The notes under the pieces are model-generated. The model was given only the letters and a program-made list of their open reading frames with translations. It searched no databases and was not told the origin of the DNA. DNA of 64,000 nucleotides, taken from the NCBI GenBank assembly GCA_037200685.1, contig JBBCIG010000005.1:124001-188000 (forward strand), written 5' to 3'. Positions 63,919 through 64,000 of this stretch are shown piece after piece; the first letter of the stretch is position 1; each line of letters starts with the position of its first letter. Source of the DNA: JAJKIP01 sp037200685. GTDB taxonomy: Bacteria > Bacteroidota > Bacteroidia > Chitinophagales > Chitinophagaceae. The position numbers were made by a program, and so were the translations under genes.

Positions 63919-64000
63919 TCAACGTACTTGCATTTTGATTGATTTTCAAAATCGCTATTTTTCCAACGGGGATAGGTACTAAATTTTTATCTTACTGACC

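Overview
The window is from a member of the Bacteroidota, most likely a Chitinophaga-type soil or water bacterium. This is inferred from the many type IX secretion (T9SS) cargo proteins with C-terminal 'YPNPAKDKL' sorting domains, the GEVED and SBBP modules, the Reg_prop/Y_Y_Y histidine kinase, an OMP_b-brl TonB-type barrel, 'AQ'-ending signal peptides, weak Shine-Dalgarno sites and moderate-to-low GC. No tRNA, rRNA, CRISPR array, integrase or transposase was seen.

Layout. 1-9.2 kb is a carbohydrate block: a GH13 amylase (cut by the window edge), an Fpg/Nei glycosylase, a lipid-anchored PQQ dehydrogenase with a cytochrome c insert, a Tat-exported mannonate dehydratase, a TonB-type outer-membrane barrel and a secreted GH43. 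9.4-16.1 kb holds stress and small membrane genes: an FMN split-barrel stress protein, two exported proteins (a jelly-roll type and a DUF6807/PmoA type), and a minus-strand operon katE - SemiSWEET - acidic protein - small membrane protein. 16.6-21.4 kb is regulatory: a receiver-only protein whose phospho-acceptor Asp is Asn, a LuxR-type response regulator, and a 1031-residue propeller-type sensor kinase.

17.3-64 kb is one co-oriented (+ strand) block of large secreted proteins: RCC1/GEVED proteins, a 3442-residue beta-helix/LamG-repeat giant, beta-helix, vWA, SBBP-propeller and lysyl-oxidase proteins. Eight of them carry nearly the same FN3-like plus T9SS sorting cassette. The block ends with an OmpA/DUF937 protein.

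The most interesting signal is non-coding. A conserved ~75-bp element (here 'element A', core TAGAA-N4-TTCTA followed by a T-rich GGATT block, TATCTA and a pyrimidine-rich tail) occurs about 12 times, in front of essentially every transcription unit of the secreted-protein block, with a related copy facing the pseudo-receiver gene. In four leaders (a fifth is degenerate) it is followed 150-190 nt later by a second conserved element ('element B', ATTCTTTCGAA plus a strong hairpin and T-run). This looks like a shared promoter/operator plus a leader attenuator. Several A elements now precede relic genes, including a signal peptide that ends at a stop. Other points are a lysyl-oxidase domain with its copper and LTQ residues on a T9SS cargo, a frameshift in a G5 run splitting a vWA/SBBP gene, and an ORF6N gene lying between direct repeats and containing three DNA palindromes at exact 39-nt spacing.
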